In this document: one piece after another, positions 15,788-24,385 of the stretch | Layout of the letters: every line of letters starts with the position of its first letter | How positions within the stretch are numbered: the first letter of the stretch is position 1 | Assembly (NCBI GenBank): GCA_031556035.1 | Contig: JAVBTT010000002.1 | Span: 1 to 64,000, forward strand | DNA from: JAVBTT01 sp031556035 | GTDB taxonomy: Bacteria; Bacillota; Clostridia; Oscillospirales; UBA929 | Direction: 5' to 3' | DNA: 64,000 nt | Translations under genes and position numbers: made by a program | The notes under the pieces: model-generated | Told to the model about the DNA's origin: nothing | What the model saw: only the letters and a program-made list of their open reading frames with translations | Databases searched by the model: none

Positions 15788-16143
15788 ATTCCCCTCCTTG
15801 GAGGGGTGGCGCAACATTGGCGGCAGACGTCTGCCGCTGATCGTCAGCGCCGGGGTGGTTACATGCGAAAAAAGAAGGCCAATACGATTTTGACAGACAG
15901 AAGACTATTGGAAACTATATTGTAGATTTCTACTGCGGAAACTGTTCTGTTGTCATTAAAATTGACGGCAGTTCGCATGACGATAAAACTGAGTATGACA
16001 ATGAGCGCAACGCGTTTCTTGAGGGGCTGGGCCTGACCGTTATTCACATTGCCGCGCGGGATGTTTTGAGCTGGTTGGATAAAGTGATGGAGATGTTGAG
16101 TGACCACCCCGCCCTTCGGGCACCCCTCCAGGGAGGGGAATGA
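15788..16143 (+). mobile_element. Small DUF559-carrying element with nested inverted repeats
   Basis: Outer inverted repeats: ATTCCCCTCCTTGGAGGGGTGGC at 15788-15810 (each arm also self-complementary) versus GCACCCCTCCAGGGAGGGGAAT at 16120-16141. An inner pair, CGGGGTGGTT near 15852 and GACCACCCCG near 16102, flanks the coding part. This is the familiar layout of small DUF559 endonuclease-like units scattered in bacterial genomes. Confidence 0.55.
15863..16143 (+). pseudogene. DUF559 (endonuclease-like) protein, frameshifted
   Basis: An ATG at 15863 gives MRKKKANT, then the frame shifts to the real family sequence: YDFDRQKTIGNYIVDFYCGN, then VIKIDGSSHDDKTEYDNERN, then EGLGLTVIHIAARDVLSWLD. 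YIVDFYC and the DGSSH block correspond to the PD-(D/E)xK-like core of DUF559; the family normally has E-L-D-G-x-x-H, here IKIDGSSH. About 35 N-terminal residues are missing and the frame is broken, so it is decayed. Confidence 0.65.
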
Positions 16144-16203
16144 TACGGGCCTTTTTGATGTGAGCTTTCTACGGAGGTTATTTATATTTTATGTGAGGTT
16201 AAG

Positions 16204-16449
16204 ATGAAAAAAATCATAGCAATCATTTCAGGCGTTATACTGACTTTAGGTTGTATCATGTTAGGTATTTCTATTTTGATTGCGTCAGTTGCTCCTAATA
16301 TTTTTTTGGTCTATTTGACAGCTAATCCATCGAGTTTCAGCCATGATGTATTGTATCCCAATATGACTATCCCTTATATTTTTTCCACAGTTGAGATTGT
16401 TCTTGGCTTATTTGGTGTGTTCTATTGCAACGGAAAAGCGAGAGACTAA
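16204..16449 (+). CDS. Small two-helix membrane protein
   Basis: 81 residues. There are two hydrophobic segments (about 4-28, IIAISGVILTLGCIMLGISI region, and 56-74) separated by a short polar loop. GAGGTTAAG precedes the ATG. It is markedly AT-rich next to GC-rich synthetase genes, suggesting recent acquisition. No family recognised. Confidence 0.55.
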   Translation: MKKIIAIISGVILTLGCIMLGISILIASVAPNIFLVYLTANPSSFSHDVLYPNMTIPYIFSTVEIVLGLFGVFYCNGKARD

Positions 16450-16552
16450 TCGACAAGCAGTATAAGCATACTGCTAACATCAAACATGCTACTTATTGGC
16501 TCAAATCATTTATACACCCCCACCCCACACCCCACAAAAGGAGACTGCACCT

Positions 16553-18562
16553 ATGACTGATAAAATCAGGGACAAGCTGAATTCCCGCCCCGCATTCCCC
16601 GCCCGCGCAGTGATAACCGGCGGTATGCCCTACGGCAACAAGGGGCTGCATTTCGGGCACGTTGGCGGGGTGTTCATCCCGGCGGACACACTGGCCAGGT
16701 TCCTGCGCGACCGGATCGGCCGGGAAAACGTCGTGTTTGTGTCCGGTACCGACTGCTACGGCTCGCCGATAGCCGAGGACTTCAGGAAAAAGAGCGAAAC
16801 CGGGGAAATTTCCGGAACTGTCGGGGAATTCGCCGAGAAAAACCATGAGTTTCAAAAGGAAATCCTGAAAAAATACCAGGTTGACCTGAGTCTTTTCGGC
16901 GCGTCCAGCATTGGCAGTGCGGCGGAGATTCACCGGGAGATGTCCGACTGGTTTATCAGGACGCTGCACGAAAACGGGCACCTTATAAAGCTGACTACCT
17001 CCCAGTTTTACGATACGGAGCGGGAGGTGTTTTTAAACGGTCGTCAGGTGGTCGGGCGCTGCCCTGTGGCGGGCTGCGCGTCCGAGAAGGGCTACGCGGA
17101 CGAGTGCGACCTCGGGCACCAGTACCTTCCCAGCGAGCTCATAGACCCGAGGAGCACGCTGACCGGAAACACCCCCGAAATGCGGGACGTGTCCAACTGG
17201 TACGTGGATATGGAGCGCTTCCGGGGCCTTCTGCGGCACTGGGTGGACGAGTTCAAGACCCGCCCGGACATCCGCCCGTTCGCGGTGCGCTCGATTGAGG
17301 AGTTTCTCGAGCCGCCGGTGATCTACCTCAAGCGGGACTATCTTGAGGACGAGGCGTATCTTTCCGTCACTCTCCCCGAGCATGAGGTCAGGGATGACGG
17401 GGGCAACAAGCAGAGCGTGAAGCTGGTGTTCGGCGCGCTCTCCGAGCGCGAAAGCGCCTGCGCGGCGCTGAGCTCCGCCGGGATAAACTACCGCACCGGC
17501 AAGACGCTGGTGCCGTTCAGGCTGACAGGCAACATCGATTGGGGCGTGCCCGCCCCGGAGCTTGAGGGCGTCGGAGGTCTTACTGTATGGGTATGGCCCG
17601 AGTCGCTCTGGGCGCCCATATCGTTTACCAAGACCTATCTTGAGTCGCTTGGTGAGGGGCCGGAGGCCTGGAAAAGGTGGTGGTGCGAGCCGGACGCGCG
17701 GGTGTATCAGTTCATAGGGCAGGACAACATCTACTTCTACGGCCCGGCGCAGTGCGCGCTGTTTATGGGAATGCAGGGGGGGAGCCCGTCGGCTGAGCCG
17801 AAGGCCGGAGAGCTCAGGCTGACCGACCTGATAGTCAACAACCACGCGCTGTTTCTCAACAAGAAGGCCAGCTCCTCGGGGAAAATCAAGCCGCCGATGG
17901 CGCACGAGCTGCTGGAATACTATACGCCCGAGCAGCTCAGGGCGCATTTCCTCGGTCTGGGGCTGGGGATACGCAGCGTCAGCTTCCAGCCGAAGCCGCT
18001 GAATCCGCAGGCAAACGAAGCCGACGCCGACCCTGTACTGAAGGAGGGGAACCTCCTGACAAATGTGCTCAACCGCGCGGCGCGCTCCTGCTTCTACACC
18101 GTGCAGAAGTATTTTGAAGGGGTCTTGCCCGTCGTCCAAATATCCGGGGAAGCCCTGGATATGGCGCTTGATGCCGCGCTGGACTACGAGGCGCTTATGT
18201 TCAGGTGCGAGTTCCACCAGGTGATGAGCCTGCTGGACTCCTTCATTCGGAATATAAACAAGTATTGGTCCAAATATATCAGGGAGGCGGACGCTGGGGA
18301 CGACAACGCAAAGCGCGCGCAGGTTCTGGCCGACTGCTTCCACATGCTGCGGGTGGCGGCTGTGCTCGTGCATCCCGTGGCTCCCGAGGGCGCGGAGATG
18401 CTGGCGGAGTATATGAGCCTGGGAGACGGCTTTTTCGACTGGGACAACATTTTTGCCACCATATACGAGCTTGCGGAGGCAAAGGGCCCGCTGGCCTTCA
18501 AGTTCCTTGAGCCCAAGGTGGATTTCTTTAAGAAGCACGAGAGCCAGCTGCAATTTGAGTAA
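16553..18562 (+). CDS. Methionyl-tRNA synthetase-like class I tRNA ligase
   Basis: 669-residue class I synthetase of the MetRS group. ITGGMPYGNKGLHFGHVGGV (about residues 21-40) holds the HIGH-type HFGH, and SGTDCYGSPIAEDF follows as in MetRS. The Cys-containing zinc knuckle CPVAGCASEKGYADECDLGH is present, as is WVWPESLWAPISF and then QFIGQDNIYFY. The KMSKS region reads LFLNKKASSSGKIKPP, so the canonical KMSKS is altered to KASSS. The start at 16553 follows AAAGGAG; the frame extends upstream to 16496 without a ribosome site. It may be the organism's MetRS or a paralogue; known MetRS-like proteins of this length occur in Clostridia. Confidence 0.75.
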   Translation: MTDKIRDKLNSRPAFPARAVITGGMPYGNKGLHFGHVGGVFIPADTLARFLRDRIGRENVVFVSGTDCYGSPIAEDFRKKSETGEISGTVGEFAEKNHEFQKEILKKYQVDLSLFGASSIGSAAEIHREMSDWFIRTLHENGHLIKLTTSQFYDTEREVFLNGRQVVGRCPVAGCASEKGYADECDLGHQYLPSELIDPRSTLTGNTPEMRDVSNWYVDMERFRGLLRHWVDEFKTRPDIRPFAVRSIEEFLEPPVIYLKRDYLEDEAYLSVTLPEHEVRDDGGNKQSVKLVFGALSERESACAALSSAGINYRTGKTLVPFRLTGNIDWGVPAPELEGVGGLTVWVWPESLWAPISFTKTYLESLGEGPEAWKRWWCEPDARVYQFIGQDNIYFYGPAQCALFMGMQGGSPSAEPKAGELRLTDLIVNNHALFLNKKASSSGKIKPPMAHELLEYYTPEQLRAHFLGLGLGIRSVSFQPKPLNPQANEADADPVLKEGNLLTNVLNRAARSCFYTVQKYFEGVLPVVQISGEALDMALDAALDYEALMFRCEFHQVMSLLDSFIRNINKYWSKYIREADAGDDNAKRAQVLADCFHMLRVAAVLVHPVAPEGAEMLAEYMSLGDGFFDWDNIFATIYELAEAKGPLAFKFLEPKVDFFKKHESQLQFE

Positions 18563-18637
18563 AAACTATGAGGGGCATCCCCCTTCCCCCTTAGTGAGCG
18601 AAGAGGGCTCAGGATTTGGGGAGCAGGGCAAAGGTAG

Positions 18638-18659
18638 GGGCGACCGGGGACGGTCGCCC
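18638..18659. repeat. REP palindrome (GGGCGACCG type)
   Basis: GGGCGACCGGGGACGGTCGC plus CC: inverted repeat GGGCGACCG/CGGTCGCCC. The same 22-mer occurs at 55858-55879 and 55970-55991 near the RAYT gene. Confidence 0.75.
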
Positions 18660-18764
18660 GATGTCCCCTGACAAGCGGATTGAAAACGGCGAGATGCTGG
18701 CATCACGCCCTGCAAAAATGGCGGGGGAAATACCCCCACTACATACACAACCGGAGGGACACGC

Positions 18765-19982
18765 ATGGGATGGCTTGACGAAATAAGCGCCGCCGGGCAA
18801 AAGCTGGCGTTCGGCGCAAGGGACGTGCTTATGACTGCCGGGAAGCCGGACGGCAGGCTTATAATTCTGCTCTCGGGCTCGGTGGAGCTGATCGCCGGCG
18901 GCAGAAGGGCGGGCGACATCGGCGCAGGGGGCTTTATCGGCGCCGAGGGCATAGCTGACGGGGGAAACAGCCTGTTTACCGCGCTGGCGCTGTCGGGCGG
19001 TCAAGCGCTTGTGGTGGAGCGGGAAAAGGCCGAGGCTCTTATGAAGGGCAGCCCGGAGTTCGCCGCGCAGCTCGCGTCCGTGCTGGCCTCCCATGTGAGG
19101 CTGCTCGCGGGCGAGGCCCCTCTCAGAAAGCCTCAGAAGCCGCCCGAGCCGGTAAAAGCTGAGCCCGTCAAGCCGGTAAAGGCCACCGCGGAGCCTCCTC
19201 CCAAGGTTGCGGCGCCCCCGGCAGCAAAGCCCGCCGCCCCGGTCGAGGCAGGAAAACCCAAAAAGCGAATCCTGCCCGAGGGACATCCGGTTTACGGGGT
19301 GACCGCCCCGGAGAGGTGGAGGAAGCTCGCTATAAGCAAGGAGTTCACATGCCCCGTCTGCGACAAAAAGTTCTCCGACCTGATTCCGTCGTCATACAAG
19401 CTCAAGACGAAGGAGACAAGGGCGGATATGCGCGTGATATACGAGGACTTCGAGATACTGTGGTACTCGGTCAGGGTGTGCCCTCACTGCAACGCGGCCG
19501 CGCCGAGCAACTCGTTCCAGAAGCTCAACTCGCGGGACGCCCGCTTCTTAAAAGCCCGAGGCTATTTCAGCGACTTCCCCGAATTCCGGGGCTGGTCCGA
19601 GCCCAGGACGGTGGACGAGGTGTTTGAGGCGTTTTATCTGTCGATACACTGCCTTGCGCTGTCCAGCGGGGACGTGCAGGCGGAGGCGCAGATATGGCGT
19701 CGGCTTATGTGGCTTTATGGCGACGTGGGCGACAGGGAGCGGGAGGCCCTCGCCCGGCGATTTACGCTTGAGAAGTACGCAGAGGTGTTCCAGACAAAGA
19801 ACCTTGCGGGCGAGGAGGAGGAACAGCTCAATGTAATCCTGGGTGATCTTTACAGGAGCATGGGGGAAAGGCAAAATGCCTACAGGCACTATATGAACGT
19901 CATTCAGCTCGGCAAAACGGGCAACCAGCTTCTGTACCGGCACGCCACCGACGCGCTGAGCGATATGCGCTCGGAGGGCTGA
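18765..19982 (+). CDS. Cyclic-nucleotide-binding-like and DUF2225 two-part protein
   Basis: 405 residues. Residues about 1-115 look like a cNMP-binding beta-roll (LIILLSGSVELIAGGRRAGD, then GAGGFIGAEGIADGGN, as in CRP-type 'GxxxGE' loops). Residues about 125-170 are a Pro/Ala/Lys linker (EPVKPVKATAEPPPKVAAPP). From about 185 a DUF2225 domain starts with FTCPVCDKKFSDL and a second VRVCPHCNAAA, giving two CxxC pairs for zinc, followed by TPR-like helices (EEQLNVILGDLYRSMGERQN). Function unknown; possibly a ligand-gated scaffold. GGAGGG precedes the ATG. Confidence 0.7.
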   Translation: MGWLDEISAAGQKLAFGARDVLMTAGKPDGRLIILLSGSVELIAGGRRAGDIGAGGFIGAEGIADGGNSLFTALALSGGQALVVEREKAEALMKGSPEFAAQLASVLASHVRLLAGEAPLRKPQKPPEPVKAEPVKPVKATAEPPPKVAAPPAAKPAAPVEAGKPKKRILPEGHPVYGVTAPERWRKLAISKEFTCPVCDKKFSDLIPSSYKLKTKETRADMRVIYEDFEILWYSVRVCPHCNAAAPSNSFQKLNSRDARFLKARGYFSDFPEFRGWSEPRTVDEVFEAFYLSIHCLALSSGDVQAEAQIWRRLMWLYGDVGDREREALARRFTLEKYAEVFQTKNLAGEEEEQLNVILGDLYRSMGERQNAYRHYMNVIQLGKTGNQLLYRHATDALSDMRSEG

Positions 19983-20006
19983 CGGGAATTCCCGTATTGC
20001 TTCTAC

Positions 20007-20486
20007 CTATTTCATATAAGACATACGGTAAAACCGACCCTTGCCGGCATGAGTTTCCTGTTCGATTGTCTCTCTGATTGCAAAGCCCGCTTTTTCATAG
20101 CTTTTGACCGCTCTTTTGTTCCATATTCTCACATCTAAAAAGATGTCGGCGCCAGGGTTCAAATCTACCAAATATGCCACCGTTTGCCTGATTGCCTCGG
20201 AGCCATACCCCAGTGACAGAGAATCGGGATTTACCCCCACCCCCAGCATGAAGCCCCCGTCCTGCGCCGTATGACGTGTAAACGCGGCCAGCTTGCCCCC
20301 GGCAGTCAAAAAGGCGAGGTAGTCGCTCCCTCTTTTGCCCTCGTCGGCAAGAGCCCATTCGTCCTCGACCATTTCCTCCCAAGTCGGCATATTGTAAATT
20401 TTATATTCGTCCTCGTATTTCCATGTGCTGATTTCAACCGCGTATTCCTCCGTCATTTTTGTCATTTGCAGTTTTTCTGAGTTCAT
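20007..20486 (-). CDS. GNAT-family N-acetyltransferase
   Basis: 159 residues. DYLAFLTAGGKLAAFTRHTA is the central strand pair, and LSLGYGSEAIRQTVAYL (about 91-107) is a variant acetyl-CoA loop (GYG instead of GxG/A). DVRIWNKRAVKSYEKAGFAI is the conserved NxRAxxxYxKxGF block. GTGAGG precedes the ATG on the minus strand. It is convergent with the DUF2225 gene and divergent from nfnA. Substrate unknown. Confidence 0.8.
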   Translation of the reverse strand: MNSEKLQMTKMTEEYAVEISTWKYEDEYKIYNMPTWEEMVEDEWALADEGKRGSDYLAFLTAGGKLAAFTRHTAQDGGFMLGVGVNPDSLSLGYGSEAIRQTVAYLVDLNPGADIFLDVRIWNKRAVKSYEKAGFAIRETIEQETHAGKGRFYRMSYMK

Positions 20487-20669
20487 CCGCCAAACCTCAC
20501 TTTTAATGCATTGCTTCTTTTATTATAGCATTATACATCCCGAAGCTAAAAACGCAAACTTTTCCGCCCTCTCGCATCTGAAATATGTTGAATATTCACA
20601 TCCCGTATGGTAAAATGCCCGCATGACAAGTCGATTTACGCAACCCCAAGAGCAAAAGGAGACAGGGAC

Positions 20670-21512
20670 ATGTACGAGATAATGCGCAAACTGCCGCTCA
20701 ACCCCGAGGTTACCCTGATGGACATCCACGCGCCTCATATAGCGAGTAAGGCCAAAGCGGGTCAGTTCATAATATACCGGCTGCACGAGCTGGGCGAGCG
20801 CGTGCCCCTGACCATCGCGGGAGCGGACGCTGACACCGGCGCGGTGACGATCATCTTCCAGAAGGTCGGGAGGGCCACGTCCGAGCTGGACCGGCTGGAC
20901 GAAGGTGACGCGATTCTGGACTTTGTCGGGCCCCTGGGGGTTCCGACGCATATTGAGGGCATCAAAAAGGCGGCGGTCGTCGGGGGCGGTCTGGGCTGCG
21001 CTATCGCCTGGCCGGTCGCGAAGGCGCTGCACGCGCAGGGCACTGAGGTGGATATGATTGCGGGCTTCCGCAACAGGGAGCTTGTTATACTTGAGGATGA
21101 GATGCGGGCCGCGTCAAAGGGGCTGCACATCTGCACCGACGACGGCAGCTACGGGGTTAAGGGCCTTGTGACTAACGTGCTGAACGGGCTGCTTGAGAAC
21201 GGGGCAAGCTACGACAGGGTCATTGCCATCGGGCCGCTTATTATGATGAAGTTTGTCTGCAAGCTGACTGAGGAGCGCAAAATCCCGACCCTTGTAAGCA
21301 TGAACCCGATCATGGTCGACGGTACGGGACTGTGCGGCTGCTGCAGGGTCACGGTCGGCGGCAGCATAAGGTTCGCCTGCGTCGACGGGCCTGATTTCGA
21401 CGGACATTTGGTGGATTTCGACGAGGCGATACGCCGCAGCAGGGCCTACGCTCCGCAGGAGCGCGAGGCGGCCTGCAGGCTTTTGGAGAGGGGGGCGCTT
21501 GTCAATGCCTAA
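20670..21512 (+). CDS. nfnA: Ferredoxin-NADP+ oxidoreductase subunit alpha / sulfide dehydrogenase-type FAD/NAD-binding protein
   Basis: 280 residues. Part of the NfnAB-type complex, a cytosolic flavin-bifurcating enzyme that balances NADH, NADPH and ferredoxin in anaerobes. It shows the FNR-like fold: GQFIIYRLHELGERVPLTIA (FAD site, about 31-50), AAVVGGGLGCAIAWPVAKAL (NAD(P) site, about 101-120), and a C-terminal Cys motif GTGLCGCCRVTVGGSIRFAC that binds the [2Fe-2S] cluster. The start at 20670 follows AAAGGAGA; an ATG at 20607 is too far from any ribosome site. Overlaps the next gene by a few bases. Confidence 0.88.
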   Translation: MYEIMRKLPLNPEVTLMDIHAPHIASKAKAGQFIIYRLHELGERVPLTIAGADADTGAVTIIFQKVGRATSELDRLDEGDAILDFVGPLGVPTHIEGIKKAAVVGGGLGCAIAWPVAKALHAQGTEVDMIAGFRNRELVILEDEMRAASKGLHICTDDGSYGVKGLVTNVLNGLLENGASYDRVIAIGPLIMMKFVCKLTEERKIPTLVSMNPIMVDGTGLCGCCRVTVGGSIRFACVDGPDFDGHLVDFDEAIRRSRAYAPQEREAACRLLERGALVNA

Positions 21513-22890
21513 TATGCAGAAGGGGAAGACCCCCATGCCTGAGCAGCCCCCGCTTCAGCGGGCTAAAAACTTCTCCGAGGTCGCGCTGGGCTATACAGAC
21601 GAACAGGCGGTCAGCGAGGCGGAGCGCTGCCTCTCCTGCAAGACCAGACCGTGTGTCAGGGGCTGCCCTGTTGAGGTTCCGATCCCGGAGTTTTTGGGGC
21701 AGGTCGTCAGGGGCGATTTTCAGATGGCGAACGACATCATAAAATCTGTAAACCTGCTCCCAGCGATATGCGGGCGCGTGTGCCCTCAGGAGACGCAGTG
21801 CGAGCAGCTCTGCGTCCGGGGCGTAAAGGGCGAGCCGGTAGCCATAGGGAGGCTTGAGCGCTTCTGCGCTGATTACGGTCTGGAAAACGGCGAGGCCGCC
21901 GCTCCAGACTGCCCGAAAAACGGCAGGCGCGTCGCCGTCGTGGGGTCCGGCCCCGCCGGGCTGACCTGCGCGGGGATTCTTGCGCGGGCCGGGTACGGGG
22001 TAACCGTGTTTGAGGCGTTCCACAAGGCGGGAGGCGTGCTGGTCTACGGCATTCCAGAGTTCAGGCTGCCCAAGGCGATAGTTGCCGCCGAAATAGAGGG
22101 GCTCGAGAAGCTGGGCGTTGAGATACGGACCAATATGGTTATCGGCAGGGTGTTTACGGTGGATGACCTGTTCGAGGAGGGCTTTTCGGCGGTGTTCATC
22201 GGCTCGGGCGCGGGGCTGCCGTCCTTCATGAACATCCCCGGCGAGAGCCTGAACGGAGTTTACTCCGCCAACGAGTATTTAACGCGCGTGAATCTCATGA
22301 AGGCATACGACCCGGCGTCCGAGACTCCGGTGCTGGCGTCAAGGCATACGGTGGTCGTCGGCGGCGGCAATGTCGCGATGGACGCGGCGCGATGCGCACT
22401 GAGGATGGGCGCGGAAAGCGTCACGATCGCGTACAGGCGAGGCGAGGCCGAGATGCCCGCCCGACTTGAGGAGATACACCACGCCAAGGAGGAGGGCATC
22501 ATTTTCAAGACGCTGACCGCCCCCGTCTCCCTTCGGGGCGATGAAAACGGCAGGGTGTCGGAGATGACCTGCGTTGAGATGGATCTGGGCGAGCCGGATG
22601 CCTCCGGGCGCAGGCGGCCGGTGGTCAGGCAGGGCAGCGAATTTACAATACCGGCGGACTGCGTGATAGTCGCGATCGGAACGTCGCCGAATCCGCTGAT
22701 ACGCATGACCACGCCGGGGCTCGACACCGACAAATGGGGTTGCGTTGTCACAAACCCGGACACCGGGGAGACATCCAGGCCGGGAGTATTCGCCGGGGGC
22801 GACGTATCGACCGGTGCCGCCACCGTCATATTGGCTATGGGAGCTGGAAAGGTCGCGGCGGAGTCGATGATGAAGTACCTGTCGCAGTGA
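21505..22890 (+). CDS. nfnB: NADPH-dependent glutamate synthase-type subunit (NfnB/GltD-like)
   Basis: 461 residues. The N-terminal Cys-rich ferredoxin-like region (RCLSCKTRPCVRGCPVEVPI and ICGRVCPQETQCEQLCV) binds [4Fe-4S] clusters. VAVVGSGPAGLTCAGILARA is the FAD Rossmann motif, HTVVVGGGNVAMDAARCALR the NADPH Rossmann motif, and GVFAGGDVSTGAATVILAMG the C-terminal FAD GD motif. Length and order match GltA/NfnB. With nfnA just upstream (8-base overlap), this forms the electron-bifurcating transhydrogenase rather than glutamate synthase; no large GltB subunit is present. The ATG at 21505 fits GAGAGGGGGG at 21486-21495. Confidence 0.88.
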   Translation: MPNMQKGKTPMPEQPPLQRAKNFSEVALGYTDEQAVSEAERCLSCKTRPCVRGCPVEVPIPEFLGQVVRGDFQMANDIIKSVNLLPAICGRVCPQETQCEQLCVRGVKGEPVAIGRLERFCADYGLENGEAAAPDCPKNGRRVAVVGSGPAGLTCAGILARAGYGVTVFEAFHKAGGVLVYGIPEFRLPKAIVAAEIEGLEKLGVEIRTNMVIGRVFTVDDLFEEGFSAVFIGSGAGLPSFMNIPGESLNGVYSANEYLTRVNLMKAYDPASETPVLASRHTVVVGGGNVAMDAARCALRMGAESVTIAYRRGEAEMPARLEEIHHAKEEGIIFKTLTAPVSLRGDENGRVSEMTCVEMDLGEPDASGRRRPVVRQGSEFTIPADCVIVAIGTSPNPLIRMTTPGLDTDKWGCVVTNPDTGETSRPGVFAGGDVSTGAATVILAMGAGKVAAESMMKYLSQ

Positions 22891-22900
22891 TACAACAAAT

Positions 22901-22932
22901 ATGAGAGCCCCGCCTGAAGGCGGGGCTCTCAT
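22901..22932. terminator. Bidirectional terminator between nfnB and apeB
   Basis: ATGAGAGCCCCGCC (22901-22914) pairs perfectly with GGCGGGGCTCTCAT (22919-22932), 14 bp with a TGAA loop, between two convergent genes. Confidence 0.75.
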
Positions 22933-22948
22933 ACTTGTTACATCTGTT

Positions 22949-24337
22949 TTACTTATCCCTGAACACCGCTATGCAGGCCTTGTACATCATATACGCGTCC
23001 AGCTTCGATATTATCTCGAACGGCGCGTGCATGGACAGCACCGGAACCCCCGCGTCAACCACCGGGATATTGCGGCGGGCCATATAGCATGCCACCGTGC
23101 CTCCGCCGCCCTTGTCGACCTTGCCGAGCTCGCCCATCTGCCAGAGCACGCCCTCGCGGTCGAGCAGACCGCGTATCTTGGACATTGTCTCGGCGGACGC
23201 GTCGGAAGCGCCGCCCTTGCCGCCGCGGCCGGTGTACTTGAATATTCCAACGCCGTAGTTCAGTTTGGCGTTGTTCATCTTATCGGAAACGTCCGGGAAA
23301 TTCGGATCGAACGCGTTGCATACATCCCCGGAAAGGCAGAAGGAGTTTTCATAGCAGCGGCGCAGCGACACTCCCTGGGCCTCGCAGAGATCCTTGACAA
23401 ATGTGTCGAAAAAGGCGCTCTGCATCCCGGTTATGCCCTCCGAGCCGATCTCCTCCTTGTCCGCCATCATGCACACGCATGTGTGCTGCGGAGTTGTGAT
23501 GTCGAAAAGCGCGCGCATTCCGGCGTAGGAGCAGGAGCGGTCGTCGTGGCCGTAACCGCCTATCATGGAGCGGTCAAGGCCCACCTCACGGCAATCCCCG
23601 GCGGGAACAATGCTCAGCTCGGCGGACTGGAAATCCGCCTCGACGATACCGTACTTTTGATTGAGCAGCTCAAGCACATGCAGCTTGAAGCGGTCAGAGC
23701 CCTCGCCCGCGTCCGGCTTGGTGCCGACAAGCACGTTGAGCCCCTCTGCGGGAAACGCCTCGGACACGGGCTTCTTCATCTGATCAGCCGCCAGATGCGG
23801 CAGAAGGTCGGTGATAACGAGCACCGGATCATCTGGCCCGTCGCCGACGCTGACGTTCACGGGCGAACCGTCCGACAGATACACGATGCCGCGCAGCGCG
23901 AGCGGGGACGCCATCCACTGGTACTTCTTCACCCCGCCGTAATAGTGCGTCTTCAGCAGCGCCATGTCCGAATCCTCGTAAAGTGGATAGGGCTTCAGGT
24001 CAAGCCTGGGCGCGTCCACATGCGCCGCCATTATGCGTATGCCCTCGCTCAGCGATTTTTCGCCGATCACGGCGAGCATAACGGACTTTCCGTGGCGCTC
24101 AATATACACCTTGTCTCCCGCCTTGAGCTTGTCCCCCGGCTTGTAAGCCGAAAATCCCTGGGATTTCGCCTGGAAAACCGCCTCGGTCACACAGTCGCGC
24201 TCGGTCTTGCCGTTGTCCAGAAAAGCCATATAGCCCTTGGCATAGGTCTCGACCGCTTCGGGCTGGCCCTCGTAAAGCCTGTCGTAGCCGTTTTTCCACT
24301 GGATGGTAAGGGTCTCCTTTTTTTCCTTGTTGTCCAT
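22949..24337 (-). CDS. apeB: M18-family aminopeptidase
   Basis: 462-residue cytosolic zinc aminopeptidase that removes N-terminal (often acidic) residues from peptides. Landmarks: IMAAHVDAPRLDLKPYPLYE with the first metal His/Asp (about residues 102-121), MIGGYGHDDRSC with a bridging Asp, CMMADKEEIGSEGITGMQSA with the catalytic Glu pair, and a C-terminal GVPVLSMHAPFEIISKLDAY with the last metal His. Length and motifs fit the Clostridial M18 group (about 460). The ATG follows GGGAGG. It is the last gene of the minus-strand block after coaE. Confidence 0.88.
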   Translation of the reverse strand: MDNKEKKETLTIQWKNGYDRLYEGQPEAVETYAKGYMAFLDNGKTERDCVTEAVFQAKSQGFSAYKPGDKLKAGDKVYIERHGKSVMLAVIGEKSLSEGIRIMAAHVDAPRLDLKPYPLYEDSDMALLKTHYYGGVKKYQWMASPLALRGIVYLSDGSPVNVSVGDGPDDPVLVITDLLPHLAADQMKKPVSEAFPAEGLNVLVGTKPDAGEGSDRFKLHVLELLNQKYGIVEADFQSAELSIVPAGDCREVGLDRSMIGGYGHDDRSCSYAGMRALFDITTPQHTCVCMMADKEEIGSEGITGMQSAFFDTFVKDLCEAQGVSLRRCYENSFCLSGDVCNAFDPNFPDVSDKMNNAKLNYGVGIFKYTGRGGKGGASDASAETMSKIRGLLDREGVLWQMGELGKVDKGGGGTVACYMARRNIPVVDAGVPVLSMHAPFEIISKLDAYMMYKACIAVFRDK

Positions 24338-24385
24338 TTGACCGCCTCCCGTATATCATTAGTGTTTGTAAAATTTTTCTATATA

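Noticed and set aside
17033..18553. 506-codon minus-strand open frame
   Set aside because: Lies opposite the MetRS-like gene, which has real motifs; His/Arg/Leu-rich shadow translation.
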